This document shows, piece by piece, positions 36,549 through 45,175 of a stretch of 64,000 bases of DNA. Source of the stretch: Arthrobacter caoxuetaonis (GTDB lineage: Bacteria; Actinomycetota; Actinomycetes; Actinomycetales; Micrococcaceae); the NCBI RefSeq assembly GCF_023921125.1, contig NZ_CP099466.1, positions 1,302,001-1,366,000 on the forward strand, read 5' to 3'. Positions within the stretch are counted from its first letter, which is position 1; every line of letters begins with the position of its first letter. Position numbers and translations under genes: made by a program. The notes under the pieces were generated by a model, which was not told the origin of the DNA, did not search any database, and saw nothing but the letters and a program-made list of their open reading frames with translations.

Positions 36549-37018
36549 ACAGCACCGCGGCCCGGGTCGTCGCGGCAGCAGCTGCGTCCGGCAAGCGCGT
36601 GGCGTGCGCTGAGTCCCTGACCGCCGGCATGGTGGCTGCCGAGATCGCCACCGTACCGGGGGCTTCGGCCGTGCTGCAGGGCGGCGTCGTCGCCTATCAG
36701 AACGAGGTCAAGGCCGGCGTCCTGGGGGTCTCGGAAGAACTCCTGGCAACCGCAGGGTCGGTAGACGCACACGTTGCCGAGCAAATGGCTTCCGGAGTGC
36801 GGCGTTTGCTGGGGACGGACGTGGGAGTGTCCACCACGGGTGCGGCCGGCCCGGAACCGCATGACGGACAGCCCGTCGGCACTGTATTTATCGGGATCGC
36901 CACCGCGTCCGGAGTACGCTCGCAGCGTTTTCGGTTCGCCGGCGAGAGAGACTCAATCCGGCGGCAGGCCTGTACCGCCGCGCTGGACCTGTTGGAAGCG
37001 GAACTGGTTTCCGCGTAG
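36545..37018 (+). CDS. cinA: CinA family nicotinamide-nucleotide amidohydrolase
   Basis: 157-residue single-domain protein equivalent to the C-terminal half of CinA (PncC). It deamidates nicotinamide mononucleotide to nicotinate mononucleotide in NAD recycling. Family features: VACAESLTAGMVAAEIATVPGAS with the catalytic Ser, VAYQNEVKAGVLGV, and STTGAAGPEPHDGQPVGTVFI. The N-terminal COG1058 domain is absent, as in many actinobacteria. GTG start overlaps the pgsA stop codon. Confidence 0.93.
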   Translation: MNSTAARVVAAAAASGKRVACAESLTAGMVAAEIATVPGASAVLQGGVVAYQNEVKAGVLGVSEELLATAGSVDAHVAEQMASGVRRLLGTDVGVSTTGAAGPEPHDGQPVGTVFIGIATASGVRSQRFRFAGERDSIRRQACTAALDLLEAELVSA

Positions 37019-37181
37019 CCGGGGCAGTGCGAGGCTCCTGGGATCCGCTGGCAGGGTGCGGGAACAAAACCGTAACGGCGTCAGTTGTTAGTATCAGGAA
37101 CCACCAAGGTTTCAGGTTTAGGATCTAAACATTCCGCGGTTTCTCGCCGCGGACGGACCTATAAGGGAGCAGGACATACAC

Positions 37182-37607
37182 ATGGTGAAGCAACCCGTAT
37201 CCGTGAACGGCGTTATTCGCTGGCGGGATGTAGGGTTGGCGGAAGATGCACACCGGGAACCTAAGGAGCGCAAAATGGTAGTTCTACGCCACGAAATTGG
37301 TGATGTACTCCGCGACGTACGCCAGCGCCAGGGCCGTACCCTGCGCGAGGTGTCGCACAGCGCCCGGGTTTCCCTTGGATACCTGAGCGAGGTTGAACGC
37401 GGACAGAAGGAAGCTTCTTCGGAACTCCTGTCCTCGATCTGCAGCGCCCTTGATGTGCCTTTGTCCCTGATGCTTCGAGAGGTCAGTGATCGTGTGGCCA
37501 GCGCCGAAGGCGTTTCCATCCCCGACACCGTTCCTACGGAATTCTCGCGCGAGTTCGCCCGTGAATTCCCGGAGGACCTGGCTCGGGACCTGGCCCGCAC
37601 GCCGTAA
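37182..37607 (+). CDS. clgR: XRE-family transcriptional regulator, ClgR-like
   Basis: 141-residue regulator with one helix-turn-helix ([21 protein letters not shown], about residues 37-57 in parts, then [15 protein letters not shown] as the recognition region). Position after ftsK-pgsA-cinA and close sequence character match ClgR, which in actinobacteria activates clp protease and recX-type genes. The C terminus carries four repeats of a short R-E-F/D-L-A motif ([19 protein letters not shown]). Two starts are possible: ATG 37182 with AGGA eight bases upstream, or ATG 37275 (MVVLRHEIG) with AAGGAG. The latter would remove 31 residues with no known domain. Confidence 0.85.
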   Translation: MVKQPVSVNGVIRWRDVGLAEDAHREPKERKMVVLRHEIGDVLRDVRQRQGRTLREVSHSARVSLGYLSEVERGQKEASSELLSSICSALDVPLSLMLREVSDRVASAEGVSIPDTVPTEFSREFAREFPEDLARDLARTP

Positions 37608-37648
37608 CAACCTCGGGCAGCACCCGCTGCCCGCCCAAAGATCTCGAT

Positions 37649-37681
37649 AAGGCCCTGTCCAGCCCGGACGGGGCCTTTTTC
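37649..37681. terminator. Terminator after clgR
   Basis: A 12-bp stem (AAGGCCCTGTCC at 37649-37660 against GGACGGGGCCTT at 37665-37676, one G-U pair) is followed directly by TTTTT. It is shared with the convergent marR gene. Confidence 0.85.
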
Positions 37682-38181
37682 TATGAAGGGGGCCGGGCGG
37701 CCGGCGCTGCGGGCGCTGCGGGCGCCTGGGAGCTGTTGAGTTTATGCAGCAGCACGCTCAGTGCCCGGACCTCGTCTTCGCTCCAGGCCTGGAGCAGGGC
37801 GTGAAAATGTTCTTCGCGTGCCCGCTGGGTCTTCAGCAACTGTTCGCGGCCGGAATCCGTGAGGCTGATGGCCTGTGCCCGACCGTCGTCCGGGTCCGCC
37901 TGCTTGCGGACCAGTCCCAGGTTCTCGAGCATCACGATCTGCCGGCTCACGGAGGGTTTGCCAACGCCGATCGCCGCGGCAATATCGGTGAGGCGAAGGG
38001 GTCCCTGGCGCTGCAGGAGCACCAGGAGTCCATAGGCGGCGGGCTCCAGGTCCGGGTGGACAGCGCGGGCAACCCGCTGTGATGCTGCACGCGCGCGGCG
38101 CCACAAGACACTGAGTTCCTGTTCGAGGTCTTCTATGGCCGGATTCGTGGCGGGAATGGTCGCCGGCAGCTTTTCGGTCAT
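37681..38181 (-). CDS. MarR family transcriptional regulator
   Basis: 166-residue winged-helix regulator. The DNA-binding core (about residues 50-115) has LLVLLQRQGPLRLTDIAAAIGVGKPSVSRQI as its two helices (LRLTDIAAAIG and KPSVSRQIVMLE) and the wing DPDDGRAQAISLT. It lacks obvious cysteine sensors. It is alone, without an adjacent exporter to explain its ligand. A perfect palindrome at 38192-38207 overlaps the -10 element of its own promoter, which suggests autorepression. Confidence 0.92.
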   Translation of the reverse strand: MTEKLPATIPATNPAIEDLEQELSVLWRRARAASQRVARAVHPDLEPAAYGLLVLLQRQGPLRLTDIAAAIGVGKPSVSRQIVMLENLGLVRKQADPDDGRAQAISLTDSGREQLLKTQRAREEHFHALLQAWSEDEVRALSVLLHKLNSSQAPAAPAAPAARPPS

Positions 38182-38188
38182 GGAGCCT

Positions 38189-38194
38189 ATTCTA
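38189..38194 (-). promoter_or_regulatory. Leaderless -10 candidate, marR
   Basis: TAGAAT on the minus strand, seven bases before the ATG at 38181. It overlaps the palindrome at 38192-38207 by three bases. Confidence 0.5.
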
Positions 38195-38207
38195 GGCCGC
38201 GGCCTAG
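38192..38207. promoter_or_regulatory. Candidate MarR operator palindrome
   Basis: CTAGGCCGCGGCCTAG is a perfect 16-bp inverted repeat at the start of the marR gene, partly covering its -10. Size and symmetry fit a dimeric MarR protein. Confidence 0.6.
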
Positions 38208-38272
38208 CCTGAGCCGGGGCCCCGTCCGCTTGGCCAGGGGAGACCGGCGGGGGAGCGTGAGAGGATTAAGCG

Positions 38273-38497
38273 ATGCGTATCAGCGATTTTTGGCGGCTCA
38301 TGGACGACGAGTTTGGCCCGGCGTATTCCCGGGTCCTTGCCTCCGACCTTGTCCTGACCGGCCTCGGGGGAAAGACAGCCAGCGAGGCCCTGGCGCGGGG
38401 AGTGGAGCCCAAACGGGTCTGGCTCGCCGTGTGTGACATCCAGGAGGTGCCCGACGAAAGACGCCTGGGCCGGGATGTTAAACCGAAAACCACCTAG
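38273..38497 (+). CDS. DUF3046 protein
   Basis: 74-residue acidic/basic mixed protein. The sequence RISDFWRLMDDEFGPAYSRV at the start, then DLVLTGLGGKTASEALARG and VCDIQEVPDERR, matches DUF3046, a small family encoded just upstream of recA in actinobacteria (mycobacterial Rv2738c type). Function is not known. It lies 211 bases upstream of recA, on the same strand, but recA has its own SOS promoter. Confidence 0.9.
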   Translation: MRISDFWRLMDDEFGPAYSRVLASDLVLTGLGGKTASEALARGVEPKRVWLAVCDIQEVPDERRLGRDVKPKTT

Positions 38498-38515
38498 GAC
38501 ACGCGGGCACGTCAT

Positions 38516-38531
38516 TCGAATATCTGTTCGG
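38516..38531. promoter_or_regulatory. LexA (SOS) box upstream of recA
   Basis: TCGAATATCTGTTCGG resembles the Gram-positive/actinobacterial SOS consensus TCGAACNNNNGTTCGA with two mismatches. It lies where the -35 element should be, 7 bases upstream of the -10-like TATGCT at 38539-38544. Confidence 0.75.
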
Positions 38532-38538
38532 ATGCCGA

Positions 38539-38544
38539 TATGCT
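38539..38544 (+). promoter_or_regulatory. -10 candidate for recA
   Basis: TATGCT lies just downstream of the SOS box. A start near 38551 gives a recA leader of roughly 155 bases. Confidence 0.45.
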
Positions 38545-38708
38545 CCTACACAGGGGCAGCACCCGGCCCGCCCCGCACCGGCTGTCCACATCGGCGGCAC
38601 GCGAACGCAGCGATGTCAGTGCCGTCGCCTACGGTTTCCAATGAGCAACCGATAAGCAGGCCCCCGGGCCGGGAACATCATTAACAGCCACAACAACAGA
38701 GGTGAAGA

Positions 38709-39773
38709 ATGGCCGCTCCAGACCGCGCCAAAGCACTCGAAGCAGCACTGGCCCAGATCGACAAGCAGTTCGGCAAGGGTTCGATCATGCGGCTGGGCGA
38801 CGAAACCCGCGCCCCCATCGAAACGATTTCCACCAGTTCCATCGCACTGGACATAGCCCTGGGCATTGGCGGACTCCCGCGCGGACGCGTTGTCGAAATC
38901 TACGGACCGGAATCCTCGGGTAAGACCACCGTCGCGCTCCACGCCGTGGCTAATGCACAGAAGAACGGCGGCATCGCCGCGTTCATCGACGCCGAGCATG
39001 CCCTGGATCCGGAGTACGCGAAGAGGCTCGGCGTGGACACGGACGCGCTGCTGGTCTCCCAGCCGGACACCGGTGAGCAGGCCCTGGAAATCATGGACAT
39101 GCTGGTGGGCTCCGGCTCCCTGGACATCGTGGTCATTGACTCCGTTGCTGCCCTGGTGCCGCGCGCCGAAATTGAAGGCGAAATGGGCGACAGCCACGTG
39201 GGTCTCCAGGCCCGCCTCATGAGCCAGGCACTCCGGAAGATCACCGGGCGGCTGAGCCAGACCAAAACCACGGCAATCTTCATCAACCAGCTTCGCGAGA
39301 AGATCGGCGTGTTCTTCGGCAGCCCCGAGACCACTACCGGCGGCAAGGCCCTGAAATTCTACGCCTCGGTCCGCATCGATGTGCGCCGAATCGAAACGCT
39401 GAAGGAAGGCACCAACCCGGTCGGTAACCGTACCCGTGCCAAGATCGTCAAGAACAAGATGGCCCCGCCGTTCAAGCAGGCCGAGTTCGACATCATCTAC
39501 GGGCAGGGGATTTCCCGCGAAGGCGGCCTGATCGACATGGGTGTCGAGCATGGAATCGTGAAGAAGTCGGGCGCTTGGTTCACCTACGACGGCGACCAGC
39601 TGGGCCAGGGCAAGGAAAACTCCCGCCGGTTCCTCCGGGATAATCCGGAACTTGCTGATGAGATCGAACGCCGGCTTCGCGTGAAGCTTGGTGTGGACGC
39701 GGCGCCCGAGGAGCAGGCGGCCAGCGGCAAGACGGAAACGGCAGCCGGCAAGGCCGCTGCCGCCGGCGCATAG
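38709..39773 (+). CDS. recA: Recombinase RecA
   Basis: 354-residue RecA, which forms filaments on single-stranded DNA for recombination and stimulates LexA self-cleavage. The Walker A motif GPESSGKT is at residues 66-73. [27 protein letters not shown] and the L2-loop region [19 protein letters not shown] are intact (the local sequence reads [12 protein letters not shown]). A conserved C-terminal domain precedes an Ala/Lys/Glu-rich tail. No intein is present. The stop codon TAG is also the first half of the candidate recX -10. Confidence 0.98.
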   Translation: MAAPDRAKALEAALAQIDKQFGKGSIMRLGDETRAPIETISTSSIALDIALGIGGLPRGRVVEIYGPESSGKTTVALHAVANAQKNGGIAAFIDAEHALDPEYAKRLGVDTDALLVSQPDTGEQALEIMDMLVGSGSLDIVVIDSVAALVPRAEIEGEMGDSHVGLQARLMSQALRKITGRLSQTKTTAIFINQLREKIGVFFGSPETTTGGKALKFYASVRIDVRRIETLKEGTNPVGNRTRAKIVKNKMAPPFKQAEFDIIYGQGISREGGLIDMGVEHGIVKKSGAWFTYDGDQLGQGKENSRRFLRDNPELADEIERRLRVKLGVDAAPEEQAASGKTETAAGKAAAAGA

Positions 39774-39776
39774 CCT
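39771..39776 (+). promoter_or_regulatory. recX -10 candidate overlapping the recA stop codon
   Basis: TAGCCT contains the recA stop codon TAG and is followed by six bases and the recX ATG at 39783. Confidence 0.45.
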
Positions 39777-39782
39777 CAACGG

Positions 39783-40367
39783 ATGCAGCAGCAGCGGCGC
39801 CGCGGACGGAAGCCGGGCGCGGGGGATGGCCCCACGCCCGGCTCGCCGGCCGATTCCGTTCCCGAAGCTGACCCCTACGCCGTCGCCCGCGCTATAGTCC
39901 TGCGCCAGCTGACAAGTTCCGCCAAAAGCCGCCGCCAGTTGGCGGACAAGCTTGCAGAACGCGACGTTCCGGAGGACGTGGCGAGCGCAGTGCTGGACCG
40001 TTTCGAGGAAGTGCAGCTCATTGACGACGCTGAGTTCGCTCAGATGTGGGTGCGCAGCAGGACGCAGAGCCGCTCCCTGGCCCGCTCAGCGATCCGCAGG
40101 GAGCTGGCGGAGAAGGGGATCGCGCCGGAGTTGGCTGAAGAAGCCCTGGAGCAGGTCAGCACCGACGACGAATGGGAAGCCGCCAGGGACCTCGTCCGCC
40201 GCAAGCTGCGCAACGCTGCTGTGCCGCAGGACCGCAAAGAACGCGACAAACTGGTCCGCAGGCTCGTTTCCATGCTGGCCCGCAAAGGCTACTCGCCGTC
40301 CCTGGGATTCTCCGTGGTCGAAGAGGGCCTCACAGCGAGGGCGGCCGAACTTGCCTCAGACGCCTAG
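39783..40367 (+). CDS. recX: Regulatory protein RecX
   Basis: 194-residue RecX, which modulates RecA filaments. After a basic, Pro-rich 30-residue N terminus come three-helix repeats: AIVLRQLTSSAKSRRQLADKL, FEEVQLIDDAEFAQMWVRSR, and LVSMLARKGYSPSLGFSVV near the end. The gene is nine bases after recA and on the same strand. A separate -10-like element overlaps the recA stop codon, so recX may be made both by read-through and from its own start. Confidence 0.93.
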   Translation: MQQQRRRGRKPGAGDGPTPGSPADSVPEADPYAVARAIVLRQLTSSAKSRRQLADKLAERDVPEDVASAVLDRFEEVQLIDDAEFAQMWVRSRTQSRSLARSAIRRELAEKGIAPELAEEALEQVSTDDEWEAARDLVRRKLRNAAVPQDRKERDKLVRRLVSMLARKGYSPSLGFSVVEEGLTARAAELASDA

Positions 40368-40412
40368 GCCTGCAGCCCGTGCGGCATCAGGAGCAGCAAC
40401 ATTCCGTGCCGT

Positions 40413-41732
40413 ATGCTGGGCATCACTATGTTTACAATGAGGTTTTTGGGACAGAAGTTACGCTACTCGTCCCTTATGGCTGCGGCAGCTGCCGGTGCGC
40501 TGGCATCTGCCTTCCTCGTTGCTGCGCCCGCTTCGGCAGCGGACTATCCCAGCTGGGAGGAAATTGCCGCAGCCAAAGGCGATGCGTCGGCCAAACAGGA
40601 ACAGGTCTCGGAACTGGAGCGCCACCTGGCCGACCTGCAGTCCGAGGCCGGGGAGCTGGGCAACGCCGCCGTAGATGCGTCGAGCCGCTATGACGTCCTG
40701 CGCAGCGAACTGGAGGCCAGTGACGCCCGCCTCGGAGAGCTCGCGGCAGCGCGCAGCGCCGCAGCAGCTGAAGCAGCGTCCCTTAGCAGCCAAGTTGGCG
40801 CCCTCGCGGCCCAGACGTACAAGACCGGCGGAATGGACAGCAGCCTTCTGTTTATCCTCGACGCCGAGGCAGGCGCCGCCCATTTTGACCGGCTGGCCAC
40901 GCTGCAGCTTGTAACGGACCGGACGGCGCGTCTCTTCGAACAGGCAGCGGCGGCCGAAAGCACCGCCGCTTCTTTGCAGGAAACCGAGGAAGCGGAGCGC
41001 CGGGCACGTGAAGCCCTGGCCGAGGAGGCGGGGGAACTCTATGAAGGAGCGGAAGCGGCCACTTCCGCAGCTGAGCAAGCCGTCCGTGAACAGGAAGAAC
41101 GTACAGTGGTGCTGGTGGCCCAACTGGCCGAACTCAAGGACAGCACGGCGGAAGCTGAACTGAAACGGCTGGAAGCAGTTCGCATTGAGGAGTCAGTCCG
41201 CCAGCAGGCAGAAGCCGCACGCCTGGCGGCGGGAAAAACGCCTCGGCCGGAGAGTCAGCCTGTGATTAATCCCACGATTCCCAAGGGCCCCGAGCCGGCT
41301 CCCGTGCTGCCGCCGGCGCCCCAGGCGCCCCCGGCACCAGTCCCGGCACCCGCTCCGGCACCTCCGCTGGCGGCAAATCCCGCACCGCAGCCCGTTATTC
41401 CCCCGCCCCCGGCCGCTCCCGTAGATGACCCTGCCGGTGCCCAGGCGTACGCGGCCGGCGCCTCGTCCGCCTATGGCTGGGACGGCAGCCAGTTCCGCTG
41501 TCTCGTTGACCTGTGGAACAGGGAGTCCAACTGGCGGACCAGCGCACATAATCCGTACAGCGGTGCCTACGGCATCCCTCAGTCCCTTCCAGGGGACAAG
41601 ATGGCCGCCTCGGGACTCGACTGGCGGACAAACTACCGGACCCAGATCAACTGGGGGCTGATGTATATCAGTCAGAGGTACGGAAGCCCCTGTGCAGCGT
41701 GGGCCCATTCGGAGCGAGTGAACTGGTATTAA
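40413..41732 (+). CDS. Secreted coiled-coil protein with lysozyme-like C-terminal domain
   Basis: Up to 439 residues; start may be ATG 40428, as TATGCT (40412-40417) overlaps the first ATG. A signal peptide ends near AAPASAA. An Ala/Glu-rich coiled coil follows (about residues 45-270, e.g. QVSELERHLADLQSEAG), then a Pro-rich linker (about 285-345). The last 95 residues form a lysozyme/transglycosylase-like domain of the type often named aggregation-promoting factor C-terminal-like: GWDGSQFRCLVDLWNRESNW with catalytic Glu, AYGIPQSLPG and WGLMYISQRYGSP. The layout, coiled coil plus hydrolase, suggests a cell-wall enzyme. It is followed by a paralogue. Confidence 0.85.
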   Translation: MLGITMFTMRFLGQKLRYSSLMAAAAAGALASAFLVAAPASAADYPSWEEIAAAKGDASAKQEQVSELERHLADLQSEAGELGNAAVDASSRYDVLRSELEASDARLGELAAARSAAAAEAASLSSQVGALAAQTYKTGGMDSSLLFILDAEAGAAHFDRLATLQLVTDRTARLFEQAAAAESTAASLQETEEAERRAREALAEEAGELYEGAEAATSAAEQAVREQEERTVVLVAQLAELKDSTAEAELKRLEAVRIEESVRQQAEAARLAAGKTPRPESQPVINPTIPKGPEPAPVLPPAPQAPPAPVPAPAPAPPLAANPAPQPVIPPPPAAPVDDPAGAQAYAAGASSAYGWDGSQFRCLVDLWNRESNWRTSAHNPYSGAYGIPQSLPGDKMAASGLDWRTNYRTQINWGLMYISQRYGSPCAAWAHSERVNWY

Positions 41733-41813
41733 AGCGGCTGCGTTATCTAAACGCAACCTGAGTGTTACCGTTTCGAAATCCGTCCCAGAAACTCTGTGTA
41801 CAGTCCCGGACTT

Positions 41814-42620
41814 ATGACTGAAGTACACGGACGGCGCGAGCTAAGACGGCAGCGGACCATTGCCCGGCGCAGGAACAGAAGAAAGATTTCCGCCGGGGTT
41901 GCCCTGGCCACCCTGGCGATGGTTGGTACGGTGGGCGCTGCCGCGAGCGAGGATGACCTCCGTGCGACAGCCGGCATCCAGCTGGCGAGCGTGGCGCTGC
42001 CGCTCCTGCACGATGGCTCGGATGAGGCTGCCCGGGCCGCCGAGCCGGCGCCGTCGGACGCTTCGCCCTCAGTGGAGGCGAGCCCGCCGGCGGCCCCGGA
42101 AGCCGCCGGGCCGACGTCAGCCGCAACTTCGTCCGGCGACGAGGCAGCGGAAGCGGATCAGGCGGCAGTCGAGCAGGAAGCCGCACACGTCGCCGCTGAA
42201 CTTGCGGCAGCGGAAGCTGCAGCCGCAGAGCAGGCGGCCGCTGAGCAGGCGGCCGCTGAGCAGGCTGCTGCGGAGGAAGCCGCCCGAATCGCCGCCGCTG
42301 CTGTCCCCGTGGACGATCCCGCAGGTGCGAAGGCCTTCGCTGCGTCGGTCCTCGGAAACCATGGCTGGGATGCCTCGCAGATGACCTGCCTGGACACGCT
42401 GTGGACCAAGGAATCCGAATGGCTCACCAGCGCAACCAACGCAGGCTCCGGTGCCTACGGCATCCCGCAGGCACTGCCCGGGATCAAGCTCGCGGCCGCG
42501 GGAAGCGACTGGCAGACGAACTACCGGACGCAGATCAACTGGGGGCTCACCTACATCGAATCCCGCTACGGCAGCCCCTGCTCCGCCCTGAACTTCCACT
42601 ACGCCAACAACTGGTACTAA
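41814..42620 (+). CDS. Secreted lysozyme-like domain protein, paralogue of the preceding gene
   Basis: 268-residue predicted exported or anchored protein. A very basic start (RRELRRQRTIARRRNRRK) precedes a hydrophobic helix ending near residue 45. The middle is an Ala/Glu/Gln-rich low-complexity region with three AAEQ-type DNA repeats. The last 95 residues repeat the fold of the previous gene: GNHGWDASQMTCLDTLWTKESEW with Glu, AYGIPQALPGIKLA, and WGLTYIESRYGSPCSA. The start ATG 41814 is preferred since TACAGT (41799-41804) would give a near-leaderless mRNA. The shared domain strongly suggests tandem duplication. Confidence 0.85.
   Translation: MTEVHGRRELRRQRTIARRRNRRKISAGVALATLAMVGTVGAAASEDDLRATAGIQLASVALPLLHDGSDEAARAAEPAPSDASPSVEASPPAAPEAAGPTSAATSSGDEAAEADQAAVEQEAAHVAAELAAAEAAAAEQAAAEQAAAEQAAAEEAARIAAAAVPVDDPAGAKAFAASVLGNHGWDASQMTCLDTLWTKESEWLTSATNAGSGAYGIPQALPGIKLAAAGSDWQTNYRTQINWGLTYIESRYGSPCSALNFHYANNWY
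42219..42263 (+). repeat. Three 15-base tandem units
   Basis: Three copies of a 15-base unit (the last two identical, GCGGCCGCTGAGCAG) encode the AAEQA-type region of the lysozyme-like protein. They probably arose by slippage. Confidence 0.7.
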
Positions 42621-42631
42621 TCCCGCCTTCG

Positions 42632-42689
42632 CCGAGAGGCCAGAAGAAGCTCTTTTCAACGCTGGAAAGGCCTTCTTCTGGCCTTTCGG
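42632..42689. terminator. Nested-hairpin terminator
   Basis: Arms CCGAGAGGCCAGAAGAAG (42632-42649) and CTTCTTCTGGCCTTTCGG (42672-42689) pair over 18 bases with one G-U pair, enclosing an inner CTTTTC/GGAAAG hairpin. The outer ends match those of the terminator at 19530. Confidence 0.8.
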
Positions 42690-42719
42690 CGGAATTGGGG
42701 GTGCGGCGGCGCCGCGTCG

Positions 42720-42725
42720 TACCCT
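42720..42725 (+). promoter_or_regulatory. Leaderless -10 candidate, miaB
   Basis: TACCCT is followed by six bases and an in-frame GTG at 42732, one codon after the ATG at 42729. If leaderless, translation would begin at 42732. Confidence 0.35.
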
Positions 42726-42728
42726 TGG

Positions 42729-44270
42729 ATGGTGAGCCTGTCTGTATCCCGCCCCGCGCCTGAAGAGACCTTCGACACCCGTCAGGAGGCCCCGCTGCGT
42801 ACCTACCAGGTGCGCACCTTCGGCTGCCAGATGAACGTGCACGACTCGGAGCGCATTTCCGGCCTGCTTGAAGGAGCCGGATACGTGCCCGCCACCGAGG
42901 GGGACGCCGACGTCGTGGTCTTCAATACCTGTGCCGTCCGGGAGAACGCGGACAACAAGCTGTACGGGAACCTGGGCCAGCTGGCCCACGTCAAGGAGTC
43001 CCGGCCGGGCATGCAGATTGCGGTTGGCGGCTGCCTGGCTCAAAAGGACCGGGAGACCATCCTCGCCAAGGCACCGTTCGTGGATGCAGTCTTCGGCACC
43101 CACAACATCGGCGCGCTGCCGGCCCTGCTCGAGCGTGCCCGCCACAACGACGCCGCGCAGCTGGAAATCCTCGAGTCGCTGGAGGTCTTCCCCTCCACCC
43201 TCCCGACCAAGCGTGACTCCGTGTACTCGGGCTGGGTATCGATCTCGGTTGGCTGCAACAACACGTGTACCTTCTGCATCGTCCCGTCCCTGCGCGGCAA
43301 GGAACGGGACCGCCGTCCCGGCGAGATCCTCGCCGAGGTCCAGGCACTGGTGGACGACGGCGCGATCGAGGTCACGCTGCTGGGCCAGAACGTCAACTCC
43401 TACGGAGTCGAGTTCGGTGACCGCGGCGCCTTCGCCAAACTGCTGCGCGCCTGCGGGAGCATCGAAGGCCTGGAACGGGTCCGGTTCACGAGCCCGCACC
43501 CCGCCGCCTTCACCGACGACGTCATCCACGCCATGGCCGAAACACCCAACGTGATGCCCCAGCTGCACATGCCGCTGCAGTCCGGCTCGGACAAGGTGCT
43601 GAAGGATATGCGCCGGTCCTACCGGTCCAAGAAGTTCCTGGGCATCCTGGACCGCGTGCGTGAGCAGATGCCGCACGCAGCGATCTCGACCGACATCATC
43701 GTCGGCTTCCCGGGGGAGACCGAAGAAGACTTCCAGGCCACCCTCGACGTCGTCGAACAGGCGCGGTTCGCGACGGCCTTTACTTTCCAGTACTCCAAGC
43801 GCCCGGGCACCCCGGCAGCTGACCTGCCAGACCAGCTGCCCAAGGCCGTCGTGCAGGAACGCTTCGAGCGCCTTACCGCGCTGCAGGACCGGATCGCGGC
43901 GGAAGAGAACGCCAAGCAGGTCGGCCGGACCGTCGAGGTCATGGTAACGGCCGCCGCCGGGAAGAAGTCCGCGGAGACCGGGCGCCTTTCCGGACGCTCC
44001 CGTGACCAGCGGCTGGTTCACTTCTCCGTCCCGGACGGAGCACCGGTTCCCCGGCCCGGAGACCTGGTCACCGTGCCCGTCACCTCGGCAGCGGCGTTCC
44101 ACCTGGTCTCGGATCCCGCCTCCGCCGCCGACTACTCGCTGCGGCGCTCACGGGCAGGAGATGCCTGGGACCGTGCGCAAGCCGATTCCTGCGGTGTTCC
44201 GGCACCGGCCGCCGACGGAGCCCGCACCGGTGTCCTGCTTGGCATGCCGGCCCTGCCACCGCGCCAGTGA
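42729..44270 (+). CDS. miaB: tRNA-2-methylthio-N6-dimethylallyladenosine synthase MiaB
   Basis: 513-residue methylthiotransferase acting on A37 of tRNAs. The N-terminal domain has the three cluster cysteines ([30 protein letters not shown]). The radical-SAM motif [11 protein letters not shown] follows near residue 176, with [14 protein letters not shown] and [15 protein letters not shown] domain (about 395-470) comes before a roughly 45-residue C-terminal extension of low complexity. ATG 42729 is taken; GTG 42732 is possible. It overlaps miaA by four bases, pairing both enzymes of the ms2i6A37 pathway. Confidence 0.95.
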   Translation: MVSLSVSRPAPEETFDTRQEAPLRTYQVRTFGCQMNVHDSERISGLLEGAGYVPATEGDADVVVFNTCAVRENADNKLYGNLGQLAHVKESRPGMQIAVGGCLAQKDRETILAKAPFVDAVFGTHNIGALPALLERARHNDAAQLEILESLEVFPSTLPTKRDSVYSGWVSISVGCNNTCTFCIVPSLRGKERDRRPGEILAEVQALVDDGAIEVTLLGQNVNSYGVEFGDRGAFAKLLRACGSIEGLERVRFTSPHPAAFTDDVIHAMAETPNVMPQLHMPLQSGSDKVLKDMRRSYRSKKFLGILDRVREQMPHAAISTDIIVGFPGETEEDFQATLDVVEQARFATAFTFQYSKRPGTPAADLPDQLPKAVVQERFERLTALQDRIAAEENAKQVGRTVEVMVTAAAGKKSAETGRLSGRSRDQRLVHFSVPDGAPVPRPGDLVTVPVTSAAAFHLVSDPASAADYSLRRSRAGDAWDRAQADSCGVPAPAADGARTGVLLGMPALPPRQ

Positions 44271-45175
44271 GCGGACAAGACCTCCCGGTCCTCGCCGTCG
44301 TAGGTCCAACCGGCTCCGGCAAGTCCGATCTCGGCGTCGCCCTCGCCGCCCGGCTGGGCGGGGAAATTATCAATGCCGACTCGATGCAGTTCTACCGCGG
44401 CATGGACATCGGGACCGCCAAGCTTCCCCTGGCCGAACGCGCCGGAATCCCGCACCACCTGCTCGACATCATGGATGTCACGGAAGAAGCCAGCGTCTCG
44501 GCTTTCCAGTCCCAGGCCCGCAGCCTGATCACCGACATCCGCTCCCGCGGCCGGTGGCCCATCCTCGTTGGGGGCTCCGGACTCTACGTGCGCGCAGCAC
44601 TGGACGTCCTGGAATTCCCGGGCACGGATCCGGAGGTGCGCCGGCGCCTGGAAGCAGAACTGGAAGCGTCCGGACTGGAACACCTGCGAAACCGGTTGAA
44701 GGCCGTTGACCCGGTCTCCGCCGGACGCCTGGGCGATGCGCGGCGCGTGGTGCGCGCCCTGGAAGTCCACGAGCTCACCGGGCGTCCGTTCAGCTCCTTC
44801 ATGCCCGAGCGTACGTACTTCCAGCCCGCCGTCCAGATTGGGCTGCAGGTTGAACGCAGCCTGCTGCACTCGCGGCTGGCCCTGCGGGTGCAACACATGG
44901 TGGAGCAGGGCCTGGAAGAGGAAGTACGGCGCCTGGACGCGGCCGGACTGCGTACCGGCAGGACTGCCGGACGGGCCCTGGGCTACGCCCAGTTCCTCAA
45001 AGTGCTCGACGGCGAATCCACGGTCGAGAAGGCTGCGGAGGACACCGTGGTGGCCACCCGGCAGTTCGCCCGCCGCCAGCTGACCTGGTTCCGGGCAGAT
45101 CCGCGCGTGACATGGCTGGACTTCGACGATCCCCGTCTGGTGGACAAGGCAGCCGCCGCTATTCTTGAGGGGTGA
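44267..45175 (+). CDS. miaA: tRNA dimethylallyltransferase MiaA
   Basis: 302-residue enzyme that transfers the dimethylallyl group to A37 of tRNAs. It has the P-loop [13 protein letters not shown] near residue 11, [39 protein letters not shown] and a C-terminal [11 protein letters not shown], with [17 protein letters not shown] start overlaps the miaB stop (GTGA). Downstream dapF overlaps by four bases too, so miaB-miaA-dapF are translationally coupled. Confidence 0.96.
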   Translation: MSGQDLPVLAVVGPTGSGKSDLGVALAARLGGEIINADSMQFYRGMDIGTAKLPLAERAGIPHHLLDIMDVTEEASVSAFQSQARSLITDIRSRGRWPILVGGSGLYVRAALDVLEFPGTDPEVRRRLEAELEASGLEHLRNRLKAVDPVSAGRLGDARRVVRALEVHELTGRPFSSFMPERTYFQPAVQIGLQVERSLLHSRLALRVQHMVEQGLEEEVRRLDAAGLRTGRTAGRALGYAQFLKVLDGESTVEKAAEDTVVATRQFARRQLTWFRADPRVTWLDFDDPRLVDKAAAAILEG

